Positions 58,101 to 64,000 of a stretch of DNA of 64,000 nt are shown here, piece by piece (the stretch's first letter is position 1; the number at the start of each line of letters is the position of its first letter). The notes beneath the pieces were generated by a model. It worked only from the letters and a program-made list of their open reading frames with translations, searched no databases and had not been told where the DNA came from. Source of the DNA: Lepidurus packardi (Eukaryota; Arthropoda; Branchiopoda; Notostraca; Triopsidae); contig JAKZAN010000004.1 in assembly GCA_023053545.1 (NCBI GenBank), positions 2,666,001-2,730,000 on the forward strand, written 5' to 3'. The position numbers were made by a program, and so were the translations under genes.

Positions 58101-58363
58101 AAGCATCAAGGAATATTAAAAACAAAAATACCTCCCCCGTTTTGGTATGCCAAGTAAGGGAAACGCCAAACGTTCCCGAAACCAACAGACATTCCGACGC
58201 AGGAAAGAAGAAATTCCCATTTTGAGCCCCATTTCTCACGCTGTATATTCGAAATGGAATCTTGTGCTTTGCGTTCAACATTTGGCGACATCGACACTTC
58301 CACATTGGTCGCATCAATTTCGCATGCCGGTGCATTTGTGGCAGATGCAGATTTGTCTTCCAT
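55168..58363 (-). CDS. SLC6-family Na+/Cl- neurotransmitter or amino-acid transporter
   Basis: Minus strand, start Met at 58363 ([20 protein letters not shown]), first exons 58132-58363, 57944-58075 and 57498-57816. Further exons run to a stop at 55168-55170. The SLC6 hallmark [20 protein letters not shown] then [17 protein letters not shown] is in exon 1. TM3 has [12 protein letters not shown]. The large extracellular loop has several N-x-S/T sites and paired Cys. TM6-8 show [19 protein letters not shown], and TM9-10 [15 protein letters not shown] and [20 protein letters not shown]. Substrate class (nutrient amino acids versus GABA/glycine) cannot be set. Intron phases look regular and the copy appears intact, unlike its neighbours. 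The C-terminus ends STDTLITML. Confidence 0.85.
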
Positions 58364-58379
58364 GAACTAACGAAAATCA

Positions 58380-59265
58380 TGCTATTATCAGTTTCTTTGC
58401 AATAGTTATAAAAACCATGAAGCCATCAAGACTTCGCTCCTTGGGCACTGCATTATTTTCCACGTCTATTTGAGGATAACGTTTCCGTATATTTGCGTTA
58501 ATCTAATAAAACTTGTAAATTATGTTTGGATACTTGTTGTGAGATATACTTTGGGAGAATCCGACATATTTTAATAATTGAATCGCGAATAAATGCACAT
58601 TCACAAAGACCGAACAGTACTTGTCTTTCACATACAGAGAGATCACTACTGATCCAGTGCAACCTAAATGAACTACTGATTTGACAAGAAGACGACCCAA
58701 ACATCCCTTCTATGGTCAGTGCCGGTGAAAGGGGAGGGGTAGGCTTATATGGTGACGTGTGTACAAACTGCAAAAACTTGCATTTGCAATTATTTTATTG
58801 GCAGAAAAAGTACCACACTGGAAAATGTGTTTCATAACTATAAAATCTGTTATTGGCACAGAAATACTATTACTGCACTATTTAATTGTAGAATTTCGAA
58901 GGTTTTTTTTAGCAGTGCAGACAGTTTTTTCATGGTAACCTCGAACAATTCTGAGAAACCAAGCACTGCTCACCGTTGCTGATTCTATGTCTAGCCTGTT
59001 CGATGCATCTGTAATTAACGATTAAGAATTTTTTCTATCCTGATTACACTTTTTCTTGTTGTCGCTGTAACAATGAAGATGACACTTAATATCGATCACA
59101 ACGCGATACTACACAAATCGAAAACTGCGACTTTTCCTTGGTTTCTTCGCTTAGTCTTTGTTTTCTGTCAACTCCGACATGTAAAAGCATTAAGAGCCTT
59201 TAGTTAAGCCCTATAGGGGCTCAATTAATGCACGCTCGCGTCATTTAAAGTGTTTTAGACGTATT
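58380..59265. other. Upstream region of the intact SLC6 gene, duplicated downstream
   Basis: Blocks here recur at 61305-61600 (ACTGCAAAAACTT, AACTATTTTATTGG..AGAAAA, ATGTCTAGCCTGTT) and at 62627-62800 (TTAATGCACGCTCGCGT, CAGCATGTTTTAGT). They mark tandem duplication of the SLC6 locus. No gene of its own. Confidence 0.55.
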
Positions 59266-59269
59266 TAGA

Positions 59270-60190
59270 TCAGTCAAGGTAGAACATAGTATAATCAGCA
59301 TGTTTTAGTGAGCACATTGCGTGACAAATTAATTGAGCAAATTTCATGTTAATTTGACAAATTTCTTGGGAAACGGTGGGAAAACCCAGTAGGAAGAGTG
59401 AGCAGCATGTCAATAGTGGATGATTGACTTTATATTTCCTTAATTGAGACCGGGCATCGTAAATACAAATCATGAACTGCTCCACCAAACGCAAACTGAA
59501 TTGACAATTAACAAAACCCCTTTAGATGCATATCTTGTTTTACCATTTTACTTTACTTCACTATCGAGACCGAGCGTGAACAGCATTGAGAAAAACCAAT
59601 GGACCCTAACTGGGAAACTGGCAAGTGACTTATTTATTCTGGGTAAGCAATGAATGCTAATCCTGGTCCTATCATTGTCAAGAGTGGCTCAAAGTTAAAT
59701 CGCTTTAAACAATCAGTAAATAACACGTACCATGATACGACGGTTTCGTCACAGTTGACATTCGTTTCCTTGGATATGGCAATACTGACAAATCTACCAG
59801 CGAAACCGGAACTGAGTCGTTTTGAATCTTATTATGGAATTCGTTGTACGAGCCAAACATAAACAGGAATTCCCATGATTTGCTCAATGAATATAACATT
59901 TGTTCTGCAGCCCTTCGCCAGACCTTCAAATTATAGTTAAAATAATAAAAGAATTATAATTGAAAGCCTTCGCTAATTTGGAAACTCAGCAATTTCTCCA
60001 ATATTGGAATGAAGAAGTACTTAAAGTACCAGATCCCGTCGACCACTCCATCTAGTGTGACTCCTCAAATCTAAAGAGCTATCGCGATGACGTACGAGAA
60101 TGTCGCTGTGAAGAATACACCACCTGGTTAGCGTTTAACATTATTTTTAATTTCTTGAAATGGCAAATTCGTGGGTCGATACTTTGCCAA
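59270..60190 (-). pseudogene. SLC6 pseudogene, middle copy
   Basis: Minus-strand fragments align with the intact copy: the segment like [10 protein letters not shown] (59440-59480), a decayed TM9 (near 59570-59600), the FGSYN and [11 protein letters not shown]-like pieces (59705-59929, here WRRAAEQMLYSLSKSWEFLF), and TM5-6 remnants (59960-60125). Stops, frameshifts and a missing N-terminal half make it non-functional. It ends abruptly at about 60230, where GAS2-like sequence begins. Confidence 0.75.
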
Positions 60191-60235
60191 AAGATGACAG
60201 AAAGATATACCACAAACCAAGAGAATATTAGACAA

Positions 60236-61050
60236 AACTTAAGCACACGGATCCTCGTAAAGTGATTCTTTCGTTGTTGGAAGTGGGAAGATTAGCTTCG
60301 CATTTGGATATAGAACCTTCGGGTTTGATCGAACTGGAACTAGATATTTAGCAACAAATGGAGAGGTACAGGCTGGAACAGCTACTGCGACAAGATGTGT
60401 GTACTCGTCTCGCATTGCTCGACGCAGGTGTTGTTGCCTTGTTATTTCGAAAATGATTTCGAAATTACTGAAATAATCGTGTTTTTAAAAATTCCTTTTT
60501 GGACGTTCATCTCCTGTCAGCTCCGTTCGTCTTCGAACGACAACATTGTACATTCCGGAGATTGTTGTAATATCTTGAAGTCCCCTGTGATTTAAGTTTC
60601 ACAAAGATGGAGAGAAGCTCCTCCAGATTAAATTCGAATTAGACAAAAAAGTAGAATCGGAATTTTAGACAGTTTGTATTTATTTTTTGTAATCCCCTTT
60701 TAGCTATTTTTTTTTACTTATTTTGAGTTTTATTTGGTTATATATAAATGCATTTGTAGTGATATTTGTTTTTGTTTCTTATTTTCAGTTGAAAATTGCG
60801 GGTATTCAGGGGACTTTACTATCGCGATATGCATCTAATTATGATACATGTAATTGGTTCTTGTATAAACAAATTTTGTTCCCGCAAACGAGTGTTGAAA
60901 GCTCGGACGAACATGCAATTTAGGTTTGGAAGCTCTCATGTATGACTTGCTCTCTCGCAGGTACATTTGACCAGTACTTCCCCTTTGTCAGATCTATTTA
61001 TTGTCATTAGTTTTTAAGATATCAGGATTTAGCTACAATATTTCGTACGA
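60236..61050 (+). pseudogene. Duplicated fragment of the GAS2-like gene
   Basis: 60236-60670 copies exons 4-5 of the GAS2-like gene (52459-52912), including GTGATTCTTTCGTTGTTGGA and GAGAGGTACAGGCTGGAACA. It has an in-frame stop (GATATTTAGCAA, where the intact gene reads GACATTGAGCAA) and small indels. 60790-61050 then matches 53030-53060 and 54725-54950, so about 1.65 kb containing the GAS2 domain was deleted. The fragment is a dead segmental duplicate. Confidence 0.82.
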
Positions 61051-62460
61051 CTTAAATTATTCCTTCTGGAATTAAATTAATACTGAAAATAAAAAAGTAA
61101 TAAAAGTTAGTGTCAATTAACAATAGGTTTAAATTACGTGCTTTGTAAACCGTCGTAACCTTTTCGAACTGCACGGAAAGGATTGCGAATGTACCCTTCG
61201 ATATTCTGGTCTTTTACCTTAATCTACTATGTTACCATCTACTATGTTACAATCTACTTAATCTACTATGTTACCCCAGTTAACATGCTCTGAAAACCTT
61301 TATACTGTGGTACGAACTGCAAAAACTTTCATTTTGTAACTATTTTATTGGTAGAAAAGTACCAAACTGTTAAAAATGTTTTGTAACTTTCTTTCTTAAC
61401 ATAAAGGTACAACAATATTTAATTGTAAAATTACCAAGATTTTTTTTCAGGGTCTACTTTAACAAGTCCAAGAAACCAAGCACGGCAAAACTATTTCTTT
61501 TATCGTTAATTGTATGTCTAGCCTGTTGATATATACTTAATAAACGATCGAGATTATTTTCTGTCTTAATTAAACTTTTTTCCTATTTGTTGTTACACTA
61601 TTGTTTGAGAAAGATACACTCCATCGACAGATGGCACTCAACTCGGTCACATCGTGATAGGAGGGGCGATACTTAACGATTTTCACTTTTTTGACTGCAT
61701 GGAAAAAGGTATTAGGCCTACCGATTTGAATTCTTCAGCAGATGAATGAATAGTTATTCGCTTACTACTACTATTTTCTTAAAGAAAAAAGAATTCCAAG
61801 TCAATGTGCTCTTAAAATAGCTCGAGGCAGTCACTTTTCACGTGTACGAAGTTGCCCAACCATGGAGTGAAACCGAACGGGCATGGGGCTAAACCGAACA
61901 TATTCAAATTTTGTGTATTTTACATTCAAACTTCTTGTGAGGTGCGTACCAGGACGAAGTACGAGATAAATTACATGTGTTTCTATAAGAAACGTATGTA
62001 TTCAGATGTTAAGAAACACAAATATTAAAGCAAAAATACTTGAACATTACCGTCAACTCCAGTTCTTCAAAGTCATTTTTTGGCCTACCCTTTGGTTTCT
62101 TTGCTTTGGTTACAAATTAAAACATTATCCAACACTACATTGAGGGAGAAATGTTAACATTCGGTATAGCCCCGCCATCGTTGTTTGGGATCACCCAGTT
62201 CAGACCGACGGGGGCAAAATGGAGGTTACTTCTTAACCAGTTGCACTATAAACATGGAACAAACACTACTTTAAGGTTTTAAACTATAATGTAAATTCTT
62301 AAAATATGGCATTTTTAACAAGCATACTTATGCAGATATACGTCACCGACCGTCTTCCAGTTTGCATTTCATGAATCTCAGACTTTGGCCAAACAAGAAG
62401 TACGCTTCTGCCATCTAGTATTATTTTTTTTTAAATTTACGCAACTAGCCAAACAGCAAG
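61051..62460. other. Duplicated intergenic DNA
   Basis: 61305-61600 is a diverged copy of 58750-59060. The rest (61620-62460) shows no gene that I can support. Confidence 0.45.
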
Positions 62461-62474
62461 GAAGTGAAAAAAAA

Positions 62475-62516
62475 TATCGCTTCTCGGCCTTTTGGCTAAA
62501 ATCGAAGTGTAGTGTT
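62475..62516 (+). ncRNA. Truncated U2 snRNA-derived insert with target duplication
   Basis: ATCGCTTCTCGGCCTTTTGG (62476-62495), then CTAAAATCGAAGTGTAGT, is the 5' end of U2 snRNA with two small changes. It breaks off before the branch-site-recognition region. GAAGTGAAAAAAAA flanks it exactly on both sides (62461-62474 and 62517-62530), the mark of a reverse-transcribed insertion. It is not a functional snRNA gene. Confidence 0.8.
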
Positions 62517-62530
62517 GAAGTGAAAAAAAA

Positions 62531-63085
62531 CCTGAACCCTCCCGTTCGGTATCGCCCCCCTCTCCCCTATTGAACAAATTGAAAACCAAGGTTCCTTGAT
62601 CTGTTGGCCTGTTTAATCATCACTCGCTGTCAACTCGGAAATGTGGAAGCATTACGAGCCTTTAATTAAGTCTTGTAAGGTCTCCATTAATGCACGCTCG
62701 CGTTATTGAGTGCATTTTTGAGGTATTCAGACCAGTCAAGATAGGACGTAGTATAAACAGCATGTTTTAGTAACACAGTCCGTGACAACTCAAAATGAAC
62801 TATAAGTATAGTATGTTACTTGAAAATAAAACTTACGCTCTATGATCACTTTTATCCTCAGGTTTATCTAATGAATTATGCAGTAATATAAACGACACTT
62901 CAAGCGTTTATGACGCAAAATTTCCTTACAAGAAACCTTCAACAATGAAAATGGTGTCCTATTTTTGTTAATAATTTCTGTTGCTCTTTTCTTAACAATT
63001 TAATACAACCACACAGTGTCAAAAATGTTTTCAGCACTTCGGATAACTAACGTAGTTTAGAAATACGTTTAACTTCGTATACACT
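62531..63085. other. Duplicated intergenic DNA upstream of the third SLC6 tail
   Basis: 62627-62800 copies 59165-59320. No gene seen. Confidence 0.4.
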
Positions 63086-63093
63086 ATGACTAT

Positions 63094-64000
63094 GCGACAT
63101 GGTCTTCTTTGGCAGGAATTAAAGTGTCGGTAGAATACGCGCTGGTAAAAGGTAAACTTGGATTGGACACCACTGCAGGACCCCAAGACAATGCAGGTCG
63201 TAATACTCCCCTAACATCCTATAAAAGATCTAAACATGTATGATTCAATATAGAAACGCTAAATTTACTCCTTGTCTGGCGTGTCTGTATGTTTGAATGA
63301 CCATCCATAAGGGAATCTGTACGACAGATATACTCGCAAGTGTCCATCCGAAGCCAATAGCCCAACTTGGGTACTCTTGGGGTCCCATCATTGGATTTTT
63401 ATAGTCAAATAAGGATGAAACGAAAATAACCTATAAGAATAGAAATTAGTTTGTTTATTCCTATTCCTTGGGTCTTTTTTAACTCTTTATGCACTTACTA
63501 CTAACAAAATCGGAGAACACACGGCCCAACATATCCTCCAATACCAGCTTGGACGCTCTCCTAGCATGTACTCGAGATCGTCGCTAAACTTTGACACTCC
63601 ATATACCCACATTATGCCAATCATTTCGAAAATTCCCACAATCAAGACTGCGGTTCCTCCTCCGTAATTGTCCATTAGGTCAAATACATATGTACCGGCC
63701 TAAGTAATTAATTTGCTGTTAAATAATTTGCGGCCCATTAATTAATTTGCTGTTATTAATTTGCCAAATTACTTCGCAAACGGTGGGAAGACCTAGTAGG
63801 AAGAATGAGCAGCATGTCAGTAGCGTGACAATCACTTTAAATTTCCTTAAATGCGGCCATGCATCGTAAATACAAGTCACGAACTGCTCCACCATCGCAA
63901 ACTGAATTCACAATTAACAAAACCCCTTAGATGCATATCTTGTTTTGCAACTTTAGTTTACTTCACTATCGAGACCGAGGGTGAACAGCATTAGGAAAAA
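63094..64000 (-). CDS. SLC6-family transporter, third copy, C-terminal exons only (runs off the window)
   Basis: Minus-strand exons correspond to the last third of the intact copy. They include a TM9-10 part near the right edge (63950-64000), a [10 protein letters not shown]-like region (about 63780-63890), and LMDNYGGGTAVLIVGIFEMI then [20 protein letters not shown] (63487-63675). An exon with GPQEYPSWAIGFGWTLASIS then VVQIPLWMVI (about 63270-63430) follows, and the tail exon ends at the stop 63094-63096 (DVRGVLRPALSWGPAVVSNP, then SAYSTDTLIPAKEDHVA). Frames and splice sites look intact here, so this may be a functional gene whose start lies beyond the window. Confidence 0.7.

Noticed and set aside
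62475-62516. Functional U2 snRNA gene
   Set aside because: Only the first about 38 nucleotides are present and flanking direct repeats mark it as an inserted fragment.

Overview
The window is animal nuclear DNA, AT-rich, with many short spliced genes (introns mostly 50-100 bp, GT..AG). RR-1 type chitin-binding cuticle proteins, a gustatory-receptor-like seven-helix gene and Jockey-type LINE debris point to an arthropod, plausibly a crustacean or another pancrustacean. The species cannot be named from the sequence alone. Most genes have several exons, so I rebuilt the exon chains by hand from splice sites, reading frame and family similarity.

Layout. 1.4-8.5 kb: a cluster of cuticle-protein paralogues, three intact (1413, 3757, 5440), one internally deleted (7119) and one mutated and reversed (8138-8469). 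A fifth, intact paralogue lies far away at 45209. They share TATA boxes and a proximal promoter block. 8.56-10.18 kb: a decayed LINE. 10.4-12.6 kb: VMA21 and, 15 bp after its stop, an EXD1-like piRNA-pathway gene. 14.8-18.2 kb: an SV2-like MFS transporter. 19.5-20.8 kb: a secreted glycine-rich repeat protein. 22.3-23.6 kb (minus): uracil phosphoribosyltransferase homologue. 23.65-28.51 kb: a 4.86-kb terminal-inverted-repeat element with a probable 6-bp target duplication, filled with palindromic repeats and carrying a broken F-type (baculovirus/errantivirus-like) envelope gene. 28.9-40.3 kb (all minus): ABCB7 mitochondrial ABC transporter, SETD4-like methyltransferase and a SENP6/7-type SUMO protease. 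41-44.3 kb (minus): a probably broken gustatory-receptor-like gene. 47.4-54.4 kb (plus): PIG-C, an unrecognised membrane-protein ORF starting on the base after the PIG-C stop, and a GAS2-like actin/microtubule linker. 55.2-64 kb (minus): an SLC6 neurotransmitter/amino-acid transporter, then degraded duplicates of SLC6 and GAS2-like pieces, and a third SLC6 copy running off the end.

Mobile DNA is frequent: a pair of TTAA-flanked MITEs sitting in introns of two genes, hAT-type and pogo/Tigger-type MITEs, a perfect 52-bp palindrome, and a 5' fragment of U2 snRNA flanked by 14-bp direct repeats.

The most unusual item is the TIR element with the envelope relic. The next are the two abutting gene pairs (VMA21/EXD1 and PIG-C/small membrane ORF), which look like dicistronic or operon-type transcription units.
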